Positions 25,361-34,134 of a stretch of 64,000 nt of DNA are shown piece after piece. Origin of the DNA: Brucella pecoris (GTDB lineage: Bacteria; Pseudomonadota; Alphaproteobacteria; Rhizobiales; Rhizobiaceae); the NCBI RefSeq assembly GCF_006376675.1, contig NZ_VEWK01000001.1:62001-126000 (forward strand). Direction: 5' to 3'. The notes under the pieces are model-generated. The model was not told the DNA's origin and did no database searches. It saw only the letters and a program-made list of their open reading frames with translations. Made by a program: the position numbers and the translations under genes. Each line of letters starts with the position of its first letter. Position 1 is the stretch's first letter.

Positions 25361-26328
25361 TGGTGCAATCGCAGGGTAAAAGTCATGCGCGCGCCGTCTT
25401 CGGCGGTCTGGCTGGCATAACAGGTGCGGTACTGGTTGCCGCTTTCGTGGCGCCGTTCTATGGCGCGCTGGATCGACCGGTCGTGGTCATCGATTCCGGC
25501 GATACGCAGACGAAAGTCGATTCCGGTACGGGCAACGGCATCGTCGTTGAACAGTTCGATTATAACGAGCCGGGAATATCGCCTGAAATGGGGAATCCAT
25601 CCGGGGGGACGTCACCGCAATCGGGCCAAACCGCTCCTGCTGAAGGGCAGCCGCCTGCGTGGAAAGAGAACGGGAAGGTAAACGATCAGGTCAATGATGA
25701 CGGTATGGAACGCGAGGCACCGCGTCCGCCGCTGAGCGATCTTGGTCTTGCCACCACACCTAAACCGCCGGAACCGCCGCCACCGGCTACGCCTGTCGAT
25801 GCGGGCGAGCAGATGCAGCTTTTGCAGCGTCCGGTCGCTGTGGCAGCAGGCCGGCTGGAAAGCCAGGGCCGTACCGTCGAGCTGCAGGGAATAGAAATCG
25901 TTCCCGTCGAACAGACATGCCAGACCGCTTCCGGCGAAAGCTGGCCATGCGGCATGCAGGCCCGCACTGCCTTCCGGCAATGGCTGCGCTCTCGTGCCGT
26001 CATGTGCCGCCTGCCGCAAAATGACAGTGGCGGCGCAATCGCTACCGAATGCGTGCTGGGCAATGAGGATGCAGCCGCATGGCTGGTTGCCAATGGCTGG
26101 GCGAAGGCTGCTCCCGGCAGCGCCTACGACGAAGCGGGGCGCAAGGCTGTGGAAGCGCATCTCGGCATTTTCGGCGACAAACCCGATACATCTCTGCCCA
26201 ATCCGGAGCCTGATAGCGGCAGCATGATGGACAGTCCTTCGCCTCTGGCACCCGAGCCGGAGCCGCAGCCTTCTTCGCCGTTACCACAGCCGCAGGGCGA
26301 TTTTCCGCCTGCACCCACGGCACAATAA
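25360..26328 (+). CDS. Membrane-anchored, degenerate thermonuclease-fold protein with Pro-rich linkers
   Basis: 322 residues from the ATG at 25360, which shares its A with the regulator stop (TAATG). An N-terminal membrane segment (about 10-35, VFGGLAGITGAVLVAAFVAP) is followed by about 100 residues rich in Pro, Gly and acidic residues, an SNase-like domain (about 155-265) and a 55-residue Pro/Glu/Ser-rich tail. The fold is suggested by VELQGIEIVPVEQTC, WPCGMQARTAFRQWL and EDAAAWLVANGWAKA. The metal-site D and the catalytic Arg/Glu set seen in the intact nuclease at 7433-7924 cannot be found, so it is probably not a nuclease. Coupling to a self-cleaving repressor is unusual. Confidence 0.75.
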   Translation: MVQSQGKSHARAVFGGLAGITGAVLVAAFVAPFYGALDRPVVVIDSGDTQTKVDSGTGNGIVVEQFDYNEPGISPEMGNPSGGTSPQSGQTAPAEGQPPAWKENGKVNDQVNDDGMEREAPRPPLSDLGLATTPKPPEPPPPATPVDAGEQMQLLQRPVAVAAGRLESQGRTVELQGIEIVPVEQTCQTASGESWPCGMQARTAFRQWLRSRAVMCRLPQNDSGGAIATECVLGNEDAAAWLVANGWAKAAPGSAYDEAGRKAVEAHLGIFGDKPDTSLPNPEPDSGSMMDSPSPLAPEPEPQPSSPLPQPQGDFPPAPTAQ

Positions 26329-26342
26329 AGCGAGATGAATTT

Positions 26343-26447
26343 AGAGCGGTTCCGGTTTAAATGGAATCGTCGGAACCGCTCTATCTATTTGTTTTCAAGC
26401 ATTATCCGACGCAAAACCGCTTCGCACTTTTGCTGGAAATGCTCTAG
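26343..26447. repeat. 105-bp palindromic intergenic repeat, copy A (Bru-RS-like)
   Basis: Begins AGAGCGGTTCC and ends GCTCTAG. The first 41 bases form a hairpin (AGAGCGGTTCC / GGAACCGCTCT). It is almost identical to copy B at 34869-34973 (one base differs in the compared stretch) and related to copy C at 42808-42910. Size and palindromic form recall the Bru-RS1/RS2 elements of Brucella. Confidence 0.85.
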
Positions 26448-26485
26448 ATCCTTCGACAGGCTCAGGATGAGGGGCGAAAAACTGA

Positions 26486-26511
26486 AAGGGCGGCTTGAAG
26501 CCGCCCTTATT
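26486..26511. terminator. Bidirectional terminator between convergent genes
   Basis: AAGGGCGGC, loop TTGAA, GCCGCCCTT, followed by ATTATTT. It lies between the nuclease-fold gene (plus) and lysS (minus). Next to it (26448-26472) is a stretch of the kind TCCTTCGACAGGCTCAGGAT that recurs in many proteobacterial spacers. Confidence 0.8.
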
Positions 26512-26551
26512 ATTTGAATTCATTGGTCTGGGTTAGAGCATGTCCTGACGC

Positions 26552-28207
26552 TTACGCCAGTTCGCCAGCCAGCGCCTTTTTGATCAGTGCGCGGGTTTCG
26601 TCGATGCCGTAAAGCGCGACGAAGGAACCAAAGCGCGGTCCGCGTTCCTGGCCGATCAGCACCTCATAGAGCATCTGGAAGAAGGAAACCGAAACACCGG
26701 GACCGCCTTCCGGGCTCTTCTTGGTATGGTCCTGATAACGCTCGATGGCGCGGGCGACATCGAGAATGGCATTCTGGATGTCGTTGCCATCGGTGCCGGC
26801 AGGCAGCGTTGAAAGCTTGGCATCCAGCGCTTCGAGCGCTGCGCGTTCCACATCGTCCGGCGCACGGAACTGCTTGGTCGGTTTCACGAAGTCGTTGAAG
26901 TAGCGGATCGCATAGCCGACGAGTGCGTCGAGTTCCGGGTTGTTTTCCGGTGTTACGCCCGGCACGTGACGCGAGATGAAGCCCCACAGCACGGCTGGAC
27001 TTTCGGCATTCGATGCGCTGACCAGATTGAGCATCAGCGCGAAGGTAACCGGCAGGTTCACCTTCGGCGGATTGCCGTAATGAATGTGCCAGACCGGATT
27101 GTTCAATCGGTCCTTCCATTCCTGGCGTTCATAGGCCGAGAGATAGGTGAAATATTCGTCCACTGCCTTCGGGATGACATCGAAATAGAGCCGCTTGGCG
27201 GTCTTCGGCTTCTGGAAATTGTAAAGTGCAAGGCTTTCGGTCGGCGCATAGGCCAGCCATTCATCGATGGAAATGCCGTTGCCCTTGGATTTGGAAATCT
27301 TCTGGCCAAGCTGGTCGAGGAACAGTTCATAGACGAAATGTTCCGGCGCGCGACCGCCGAGGATTTCGCAAATGCGGTCATAAACGCCCGCATTGGTCTG
27401 GTGGTCCTTGCCGAACATTTCGAAATCAACGCCGAGTGCTGCCCAGCGCATACCGAAATCCGGCTTCCACTGCAGCTTCACATTGCCGCCGGTGACGGGC
27501 AGGGTCGTTTCAACGCCTTCTTCGTCGTCGAACGTGATGGTGCCAGCCTTGGCATCAACACGCTTCATCGGCACGTAAAGCACGCGACCGGACTTGGGCG
27601 AGATTGGCAGGAACGGGCTATAGGTGGCCTGACGCTCTTCGCCGAGCGTCGGCAGCATCACCTTCATGATGTCGTCATAGCGCTCGACGGCCTTGAGCAG
27701 CACTGCGTCGAACTTGCCGGACTTATAATATTCGGTCGCGCTGGCGAATTCGTAATCGAAGCCGAACGTGTCGAGGAAGCGGCACAGCATGGCGTTGTTG
27801 TGATCCGCAAAGCTCTTGTAGTCGCCGCCGAACGGGTTCGGAACGGTCGAAAGCGGCATTTGCAGATAGGGCTCAAGAGCTGCCTTGTCCGGCACATTGT
27901 CCGGAATCTTGCGCATGCCGTCGAGATCGTCCGAAAAGCAGATCAGGCGCGTCTTGACCTTGTCTTCGGTCAGGATGCGGAAGGCATGGCGCACCATCGA
28001 GGTGCGCGCCACTTCGCCAAACGTGCCGATATGCGGCAGGCCCGAAGGGCCATAGCCGGTTTCGAAGATCACCGTGTCCGGCAGTCCGGTCTTGGCATAG
28101 CGCTTGAGGATTTTCTTCGCCTCTTCAAAGGGCCATGCTTTCGCTTCCGCAGCCGCCGCGGTCAGTTCCGGGGTCAGCGTGATTTCGGGAAGGCGGTGCG
28201 AGGTCAT
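26552..28207 (-). CDS. lysS: Lysyl-tRNA synthetase, class I
   Basis: 551 residues. Charges tRNA-Lys. This is the archaeal-type class I enzyme (LysRS1, also called lysK) that alphaproteobacteria use in place of class II LysRS. The HIGH-type motif is in [18 protein letters not shown] near residue 58 and the KMSKS-type motif in [19 protein letters not shown] near 300. Length fits the family. It is monocistronic and convergent with the nuclease-fold gene; a terminator lies between them. No antibiotic-resistance or editing domain is evident. Confidence 0.95.
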   Translation of the reverse strand: MTSHRLPEITLTPELTAAAAEAKAWPFEEAKKILKRYAKTGLPDTVIFETGYGPSGLPHIGTFGEVARTSMVRHAFRILTEDKVKTRLICFSDDLDGMRKIPDNVPDKAALEPYLQMPLSTVPNPFGGDYKSFADHNNAMLCRFLDTFGFDYEFASATEYYKSGKFDAVLLKAVERYDDIMKVMLPTLGEERQATYSPFLPISPKSGRVLYVPMKRVDAKAGTITFDDEEGVETTLPVTGGNVKLQWKPDFGMRWAALGVDFEMFGKDHQTNAGVYDRICEILGGRAPEHFVYELFLDQLGQKISKSKGNGISIDEWLAYAPTESLALYNFQKPKTAKRLYFDVIPKAVDEYFTYLSAYERQEWKDRLNNPVWHIHYGNPPKVNLPVTFALMLNLVSASNAESPAVLWGFISRHVPGVTPENNPELDALVGYAIRYFNDFVKPTKQFRAPDDVERAALEALDAKLSTLPAGTDGNDIQNAILDVARAIERYQDHTKKSPEGGPGVSVSFFQMLYEVLIGQERGPRFGSFVALYGIDETRALIKKALAGELA

Positions 28208-28403
28208 GGTTTAATCCTGTGAAGCGCTCTATTCGTTGAAAACTTGCGCATAAGGGAGGCGCATACTGCTCTATGGCGCGGCAACCACTGTCCGTCAACG
28301 GTTGCGACCGAATTTCCTTGCGCAACGGGATGCAGCTTCCTAACTTTCAAACCAATTTGGGCCGTTGGAGTTGATTCCGGCCATTGTTGTGCAGGAGTAC
28401 GCG

Positions 28404-28826
28404 ATGAAAAAGATCACCCCGCAGGATGCACTCGTCTATATCATGGTTACGACGTCTGCAGCCGACACCACCATGACCGATGCCGAACTGGAATCCATCG
28501 GTAACGTGGTGACGCGCCTGCCGGTTTTCCGTGGTTTCGATACTGGGCGTCTGCCGCAGCTTGCCAATGATTGCTATGCGCTGCTGGCCTATGAAGACGG
28601 TCTGGAGAGGATTCTCGACCTCGCTCATGAAGCGTTGCCGGAACGCCTCTACGATACGGCCTATGCACTGGCTGTCGAAGTGGCCGCCGCCGATCTGCAT
28701 GTGGAACAGGAGGAACTGGAATTTCTGCAGATGCTGCGTGACCGCTGGACGCTCGATGAACTGACTGTTGCCGCTATCGAACGCAGCGCCCGCGTGCGGT
28801 TCCGTAAGCTTGATCCTGTCGTTTAG
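28404..28826 (+). CDS. TerB family tellurite-resistance-like protein
   Basis: 140 residues from the ATG at 28404, preceded by AGGAG at 8 bases. Upstream extension to 28365 has no ribosome site. An all-helical, acidic protein with the TerB pattern LVYIMVTTSAADTTMTDAELESI and a second similar repeat AYALAVEVAAADLHVEQEELEFLQ. The two Asp/Glu-rich turns could bind metal. Stand-alone TerB proteins are common in Rhizobiales with no proven tellurite role. The TAG stop is formed by the first bases of a palindromic repeat that follows. Confidence 0.87.
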   Translation: MKKITPQDALVYIMVTTSAADTTMTDAELESIGNVVTRLPVFRGFDTGRLPQLANDCYALLAYEDGLERILDLAHEALPERLYDTAYALAVEVAAADLHVEQEELEFLQMLRDRWTLDELTVAAIERSARVRFRKLDPVV

Positions 28827-28969
28827 AGCCTGTTCCAAAAGTCATCCTGTGTGGCTGCAAATGGCAATTTGTCTGCGTTCCGGTGCTCATGTACCCAAAA
28901 GTACACTCCGCTCCGGTACTCGAAAATCACCATTTTCGCACACACATGACGCTTTTTGATTCAGGCTCT
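28825..28969. repeat. 145-bp long imperfect hairpin repeat
   Basis: Ends AGAGCCTG and CAGGCTCT are exact inverted repeats. Inside, GTCATCCTGTGTGGCTGCAA pairs imperfectly with the stretch near 28925-28951 on the other side. The centre has nested GTACCC / CCGGTAC-like arms. It overlaps the terB stop codon and contains no gene. Confidence 0.7.
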
Positions 28970-29036
28970 TGAGCGCTGATGGTTGTATAGAGCCGACTTC
29001 CCTCATCCTGCGCCCGTCGAGGGATCGGGGGGATGC

Positions 29037-29063
29037 AAAACGGGCGGAAAATCCGCCCGTTTT
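29037..29063. terminator. Bidirectional terminator
   Basis: AAAACGGGCGGA, loop AAA, TCCGCCCGTTTT. A perfect 12-bp stem with A/T tracts on both sides, it serves both terB (plus) and the convergent hypothetical gene ending at 29084. Confidence 0.88.
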
Positions 29064-29083
29064 CATTGTCGGTTTCAGGAAAA

Positions 29084-29428
29084 TCAGCACACGACCGGGA
29101 GCCGTCGTGCCTTGCGCCCTTCCAGGGCGGCACGCATGATGCGGGCAGCTTCTGCGAATGTGGGCGTTTCCTTCCAATGCTCGGCAAGAACAATGCCGGT
29201 CGGGACGATATCCCTCAGCGCTTCCAACGTGTGGCGCGGCACCATATCGGTGCAGTTCCACAGGCGGCGAAAGACGACGCTGATACGAGTAGTCTTGCCA
29301 TTGACCCGAACAACAGGTTCAGCCGTTTCCGGGGTCCAATCTTCATAAGCATCAACCGCATCCTGGAACGCGTGATGAAGATAGATCGGTGCATGACCGT
29401 CATGAAGCGGGGGCAGCAAACTGGACAT
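29084..29428 (-). CDS. Conserved-looking hypothetical protein (114 aa)
   Basis: 114 residues from the ATG at 29428, which has AGAGGAAA at 5-8 bases upstream. A longer frame to 29509 runs into repeat sequence. No membrane segment or signal peptide. The sequence (MSSLLPPLHDGHAPIYLHHA, VVRVNGKTTRISVVFRRLWN, EALRDIVPTGIVLAEHWKET) looks like a soluble alpha/beta protein with good codon structure. No family is recognised. It is monocistronic, with a terminator hairpin just after the stop. Confidence 0.75.
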   Translation of the reverse strand: MSSLLPPLHDGHAPIYLHHAFQDAVDAYEDWTPETAEPVVRVNGKTTRISVVFRRLWNCTDMVPRHTLEALRDIVPTGIVLAEHWKETPTFAEAARIMRAALEGRKARRLPVVC

Positions 29429-29922
29429 TTCTGTTTCCTCTCTTCCAATGTGGTTTAGCTTTAGAGCGCATTCCGAAAAGTGTGAAACGGTTTTCGGAAT
29501 AAGATGCACGAGTAATTAGAGGGCATTTGCCGCCAGATGATTGAATTGGGGCGGACAAATGCATTCAAACAAGAGCCATGAATTGCTCTTCACTGGTCTA
29601 TGTGCGCCGTGTCGAAATGGAAGCTCACGAAATACGACAACACATAATTAACTATGATCTACGGAAGAAGGCCTGTTTGGCAAGAGGGGATTTTCTTTAA
29701 ATTGAATTTTATAGGAAAAATAATTCAACCGTATATGTTGAAATACTGCAATAATAAGCTAGCAAACCGTTGAAATATTATTTTTACTTGACGGTTAAAG
29801 ATACCGAAAAATGAAGTGTTTTTCGACATTTATTGTTCGGGTGACAGGTTTTGATCCTGTCATTTACCGGCGACTGGTATAAAAAAGTCAGCGAATGAAA
29901 ATATGATTGCGGGGCAAGTGAT
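29429..29922. other. 494-bp AT-rich divergent intergenic region
   Basis: No gene supported. It starts with a short hairpin repeat (29462-29510). The rest, especially 29640-29860, is markedly AT-rich with TTTAAATTGAATTTTATAGG-like tracts, typical of promoter DNA. The region must hold the promoters of the 114-aa gene (minus) and the ABC transporter operon (plus). A 30-codon frame at 29559-29651 is probably chance. Confidence 0.6.
29462..29510. repeat. Short palindromic intergenic repeat (AGAGCGCATTCCGAAAA type)
   Basis: The stem ATTCCGAAAA (29470-29479) / TTTTCGGAAT (29491-29500) encloses GTGTGAAACGG. The same AAAAGTGTGAAACG core recurs at 56113-56127, marking a dispersed family. Confidence 0.7.
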
Positions 29923-31536
29923 ATGGCTCAACTGGTTCTGTCGCGTAGGGCTTTTCTGGCGGGGTCGACCGCTTTGGCCGCTGTCGCCGTCTGGCCGCAA
30001 CGGTCGAATGCGGCTGGTGAGGTGCAGAAAGGCGGGCGGCTGGTCGTGGCCGCAGATTCAGAACCACGTAATCTGAACCCGGCCATCGTGGCATCCAATG
30101 GTGTTTTCTTCGTTGCAAGCAAGCTGATCGAGCCTCTGGCGGAAGCGTCTTTCGATGGTGAGAATGGCCTTGCGCCGCGGCTGGCCACAGGCTGGGAAGG
30201 TTCCGCCGACGGGCTGACGGCGACATTCCGTCTGCGTGAAGGTGTCAAATGGCACGACGGCAAGCCGTTCACATCGGCGGATGTGGCCTTTTCGGCGATT
30301 GAAGTCTGGAAACCACTGCAAAACCTTGGTCGCGTTGTGTTCAAGGCACTGGAGAAGGTCGAAACGCCGGACGACCTTACCGCCATCTTCCATTTCTCCG
30401 AGCCGACGCCTTTCCAGCTTATCCGTAATGCCTTGCCCGCGCTGACGGCAGTGCTGCCGAAGCATGTCTTCGCAGGAACCGACATCATGGCCAATTCGGC
30501 CAATGAAAAGCTCGTCGGCACCGGCCCGTTCAAATATGCCGAGCACAAGACTGGCGAATATTATCGGCTGACACGCAACGACGATTATTGGGGCGAGGGT
30601 GAGCCTTATCTGGACGAGATCGTCTATCGCGTGCTGCCGGATCGTGCGGCTGCGGCGGGGGCACTGGAAGCCGAAGAAATCGATCTGGCCGCTTTTTCCG
30701 CCGTGCCGCTCGCCGATCTGGACCGAATTTCGAAGGTTCCGGGCCTGACGGTTATTTCCAAGGGCTATGAAGCGCTGACTTACCAGCTTGTGGTGGAGAT
30801 CAACCACCGCCGCAAGGAGCTGGCGGATCTGAAGGTTCGGCAGGCAATCGCCCATGCCATTGATCGCGATTTCGTGGTCAAAACCGTTTTCCTCGGTTAC
30901 GCCAAGACCTCAACCGGTCCCGTACCACATTATGACAGCCAGTTTTATACCGATGACGTGCCGTCCTATCCGTTCGACGTTGCGAAGGCGAATGCACTTC
31001 TGGACGAGGCTGGCTACACGCGCGGTCAGGACGGAACACGCTTCACGCTCAAGCTTCTTCCCGCGCCCTATTTCAACGAGACGAAGCAGTTCGGCGATTA
31101 TCTGCGGCAGGCGCTTGCGGCTGTCGGCATCGATGCGCGCATCGTCAATAATGATTCCGCCGCGCACCAGAAGGCGGTCTATACCGACCATGATTTCGAT
31201 CTGGCGATTGCGCCCACGGTTTATCGCGGCGATCCGGCCATATCGACCACCATTCTTGTCGAAAGCGGCATCCCGGCAGGCGTGCCGTTTTCCAATCAGG
31301 GCGGCTATGTCAACGCAGAACTGGACGCACTGATCGCCAAAGCCGCACGCGAGATCGATGAGGAAAAGCGCACGGCGCTTTACCACAAGTTCCAGCAGAT
31401 GGTGGAGGCGGATTTGCCGCTCATCAATGTTGCGGAATGGGGCTTCATCACCGTCGCCAGCGACCGCGTGAAGACTATTTCCAACAATCCGCGCTGGGCT
31501 GTTTCCAACTGGGCGGATACGTGGCTGGAGCAGTGA
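29923..31536 (+). CDS. Peptide-type ABC transporter substrate-binding protein (SBP_bac_5)
   Basis: 537 residues. Binds an oligopeptide-like or related solute in the periplasm and delivers it to the permeases encoded downstream. The twin-Arg-like N-terminus SRRAFLAGSTALAAVAVWP suggests Tat export. The family pattern is clear: EPRNLNPAIVASNG, GLTATFRLREGVKWHDGKPFTSADVAFS, LVGTGPFKYAEHKTG and DVAKANALLDEAGYTRG. It is the first of five closely packed genes. The substrate cannot be told from sequence. A long AT-rich leader precedes it. Confidence 0.92.
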   Translation: MAQLVLSRRAFLAGSTALAAVAVWPQRSNAAGEVQKGGRLVVAADSEPRNLNPAIVASNGVFFVASKLIEPLAEASFDGENGLAPRLATGWEGSADGLTATFRLREGVKWHDGKPFTSADVAFSAIEVWKPLQNLGRVVFKALEKVETPDDLTAIFHFSEPTPFQLIRNALPALTAVLPKHVFAGTDIMANSANEKLVGTGPFKYAEHKTGEYYRLTRNDDYWGEGEPYLDEIVYRVLPDRAAAAGALEAEEIDLAAFSAVPLADLDRISKVPGLTVISKGYEALTYQLVVEINHRRKELADLKVRQAIAHAIDRDFVVKTVFLGYAKTSTGPVPHYDSQFYTDDVPSYPFDVAKANALLDEAGYTRGQDGTRFTLKLLPAPYFNETKQFGDYLRQALAAVGIDARIVNNDSAAHQKAVYTDHDFDLAIAPTVYRGDPAISTTILVESGIPAGVPFSNQGGYVNAELDALIAKAAREIDEEKRTALYHKFQQMVEADLPLINVAEWGFITVASDRVKTISNNPRWAVSNWADTWLEQ

Positions 31537-31568
31537 CGAACCTCTTGGATTAATTGTATCCTGCCGCC

Positions 31569-32555
31569 GTGAAACAGATTCTGGCCCTTTTCCGCAAACG
31601 ACTGGTCGGCAGCTTCATCGTGCTGCTGATTGTCATTGTCGGTTGCTTCTTCATGTTGGAAAGCGCGTCCGGCGATGCCGTCGACGCCTATGCTGTGACA
31701 TTCGGCGGCGATGCGGCAACGATTGCCGAAATGCGGGCGCGCTGGGGGCTGGATCAATCGGTCTGGCATCGGCTCGGGGCTTATCTCGCAGCGCTCGCGC
31801 AGGGTAATCTCGGCTGGTCCGTCAGTTTTAACCGGCCCATTCTCGACGTTATTCTGGAACGCCTGCCCAACACGCTTCTTTTGATGGGCGCGGCTACCGC
31901 CTTGTCTTTTGCCGTGGGCTCGCTCCTCGGGATCGTGGCAGGTGCAAAGCCCGGAAGCTTTCGCGACCGGTTTCTCTCCGTTGCATCCCTGGTTCTTTAT
32001 GCGATCCCCGGTTTCTGGCTGGCGCTTGTGCTGGTCATCCTGTTTTCGATCAGGCTGCGCTGGTTGCCGTCAAGTGGCATAGAAACAATCGCTTCCGGCA
32101 AGCATGGGCTGGCGCGAGCAGGCGATATTGCGGTTCATCTGGTGCTGCCGGTCGTTTCGCTGGCGGTGATCTATCTGGCGCTTTACCTGCGGGTGATGCG
32201 GGCCGCCATGGCCGAGATCTGGCGCATGGATTTCGTGCGCGCCCTGCGGGCGAGGGGCATTTCGCATTCGCGCATCGTCCTGCGTCACGTGGCGCGCAAC
32301 GCCTTGCTGCCAGTCGTCACCGTGCTGGGCTTACAGGCCGCATCCATGCTCGGCGGCAGCGTGGTGATCGAAAGTGTCTTCGCCGTGCCAGGTCTGGGGC
32401 GACTGGCGCAAGAGGCCGTTGCAAGCCGTGACACGCCGCTTCTGCTCGGTGTCATTCTGGTCAGCGCCGTCATGGTGATCGTGGTCAATTTCCTTATCGA
32501 CCTGATCTATCTCTGGCTTGATCCACGTATCGCGACGGGGGGCAGCAGGGCATGA
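31569..32555 (+). CDS. ABC transporter permease (DppB/OppB-like)
   Basis: 328 residues from the GTG at 31569 (reads as MKQILALFRKRL). A TTG 15 bases upstream is also possible. There are six membrane spans, with the first at about 12-32 and a large periplasmic loop after it. The conserved EAA cytoplasmic loop is RMDFVRALRARGISHSRIVLRHVARNALLP near residue 220. It follows the binding protein by 32 bp and overlaps the next permease start by 4 bp (ATGA). Together the two permeases make the membrane channel of the importer. Confidence 0.9.
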   Translation: MKQILALFRKRLVGSFIVLLIVIVGCFFMLESASGDAVDAYAVTFGGDAATIAEMRARWGLDQSVWHRLGAYLAALAQGNLGWSVSFNRPILDVILERLPNTLLLMGAATALSFAVGSLLGIVAGAKPGSFRDRFLSVASLVLYAIPGFWLALVLVILFSIRLRWLPSSGIETIASGKHGLARAGDIAVHLVLPVVSLAVIYLALYLRVMRAAMAEIWRMDFVRALRARGISHSRIVLRHVARNALLPVVTVLGLQAASMLGGSVVIESVFAVPGLGRLAQEAVASRDTPLLLGVILVSAVMVIVVNFLIDLIYLWLDPRIATGGSRA

Positions 32556-33382
32556 GCCGCTCTAAACGTTATTTCAGAACGGGCGAGGGTTTAGCAGGTA
32601 CAATCCTGCTGGCGCTGCTCGTGCTGGCAGCAGTTTCAGCGCCTCTTTTCTTTCCCGCCGATCCTTTAAGCATTGTCTCAACGCCGTTGCTGCAACCTTT
32701 TGACAATAAAGATTTTATCTTCGGAACCGATCGGCTCGGGCGTGATGTTCTGGCTGAACTTTTCTACGGCGCGCGCACATCGCTTGCTGTGGGACTGGCC
32801 GCTGCCTTGGCTGCACTTATCTTGGGCAGCATCGTTGGAACGCTGGCCGGTTTTGCGGGCGGTATCATCGATGAAGTCCTGATGCGGATCACCGAAGCCT
32901 TCCAGACTGTGCCGGGATTCCTGCTGGCGCTTGCGCTGGTCAGCATTGCCGGGCCGTCGCTGCCGGTGTTGATTGCGGCCATTGCACTTTCGAGCTGGAC
33001 ACAGGCTGCGCGCCTCACGCGCGGACAGGTGCTCACAATTCGCGAAAGCGACTATGTGGCTTCGGCTCGCGTCATCGGCATGCATCCAATGGAAATCGCT
33101 TTCCGCCAGATTCTGCCCAACGCTCTGCCGCCGGTTCTGGCACTGGTGCCGGTGATCGTTGCTTCCGCCATCTTGATCGAGGCGGCGCTGTCCTTTCTGG
33201 GACTGGGTGATCCGAACCGCGTCACATGGGGCGGCATGATCGCCGAGGGGCGCACTGTTTTGCGCTCCGCGCCCTGGCTCTCGATCCTGCCGGGTCTGGC
33301 GCTGGCACTGACTGTTGTTGGCATCTATCTGGCGGGCGAAGGACTGACGAACGCCTTGTCCCGGCGCGAGGTGCAGTCATGA
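32552..33382 (+). CDS. ABC transporter permease (DppC/OppC-like)
   Basis: 276 residues. The N-terminal OppC-type segment contains FGTDRLGRDVLAELFYGARTS, a hallmark of this permease class. Five to six membrane spans follow, then the EAA loop RESDYVASARVIGMHPMEIAFRQILPN and the C-terminal LGLGDPNRVTWGGMIAEGR. Its ATG overlaps the stop of the first permease and its TGA overlaps the ATG of the first ATPase, showing tight translational coupling. Confidence 0.92.
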   Translation: MSRSKRYFRTGEGLAGTILLALLVLAAVSAPLFFPADPLSIVSTPLLQPFDNKDFIFGTDRLGRDVLAELFYGARTSLAVGLAAALAALILGSIVGTLAGFAGGIIDEVLMRITEAFQTVPGFLLALALVSIAGPSLPVLIAAIALSSWTQAARLTRGQVLTIRESDYVASARVIGMHPMEIAFRQILPNALPPVLALVPVIVASAILIEAALSFLGLGDPNRVTWGGMIAEGRTVLRSAPWLSILPGLALALTVVGIYLAGEGLTNALSRREVQS

Positions 33383-34134
33383 CGGTGATCGTCCGGCTGG
33401 AACAGCTTTCCGTGCGCTATGGCCGTGAAATGGCGCTGGAGACTATCGACCTCGATGTCCGTCGCGGTGAAACACTGGCGATCATTGGCGAAAGCGGCTC
33501 GGGCAAAAGCACGCTGGCGCTGGCCTTGGCCTCGCTCCTGCCGGGCAATGCCCGCATTTCGGGCCGCATGGATTGGGCGGATGGCAAGCGGCGACCGGGA
33601 CGCGACATCGGCTTCGTGTTTCAGGATCCTGCATCGAGCTTCGACCCGCTGATGACGGTTGGCGCGCAACTTGTCGAGATCATTCGCGCCCATGCGAAAA
33701 TCGACAGGACGACGGCGAAAGCCAAAGCAGTCAGCCTTTTAAAGCGGGTCCACATTCCACAACCTGAAACGGCTTTCACACGCTATCCGCATCAGTTTTC
33801 CGGCGGCCAGAAACAGCGCATCGCGATTGCGCTCGCTATTGCCGCCGGTCCCCGCCTGCTGATTGCCGACGAGCCGACAAGCGCACTCGACACCATCGTG
33901 CAGAAAGAGATTGTCTCTCTCCTGCGCGAACTGGTGCGTGCAGACGGAATGACACTGATCTTCATCACCCATGACATCGCTTTGGCATCGGAACTGGCCG
34001 ACCGCATCGCGGTTTTTCGTCAGGGAAAACTGGTGGAACTTGGCCCGGCACAAAATATCATCTCGAACCCGCAAACAGATTATACGAAAGCGCTGATCGC
34101 CGCCGTGCCAGTGCTGGAGACGGCCCATGGCTGA
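33379..34134 (+). CDS. ABC transporter ATP-binding protein (DppD-like)
   Basis: 251 residues from the ATG at 33379, which overlaps the permease stop. A longer frame from 33226 lies inside the permease gene. Walker A is GESGSGKST, the signature is FSGGQKQRIAIALA, Walker B is LLIADEPTSALD and the switch His is in FITHDIALASE. It is shorter than most DppD proteins because the C-terminal oligopeptide-transporter extension with its Cys cluster is lacking. It pairs with the next ATPase. Confidence 0.9.
   Translation: MTVIVRLEQLSVRYGREMALETIDLDVRRGETLAIIGESGSGKSTLALALASLLPGNARISGRMDWADGKRRPGRDIGFVFQDPASSFDPLMTVGAQLVEIIRAHAKIDRTTAKAKAVSLLKRVHIPQPETAFTRYPHQFSGGQKQRIAIALAIAAGPRLLIADEPTSALDTIVQKEIVSLLRELVRADGMTLIFITHDIALASELADRIAVFRQGKLVELGPAQNIISNPQTDYTKALIAAVPVLETAHG

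Noticed and set aside
26966..28222. Plus-strand frame of 418 codons opposite lysS
   Set aside because: A mirror frame of a strongly conserved synthetase, with no ribosome site and no recognisable domain.
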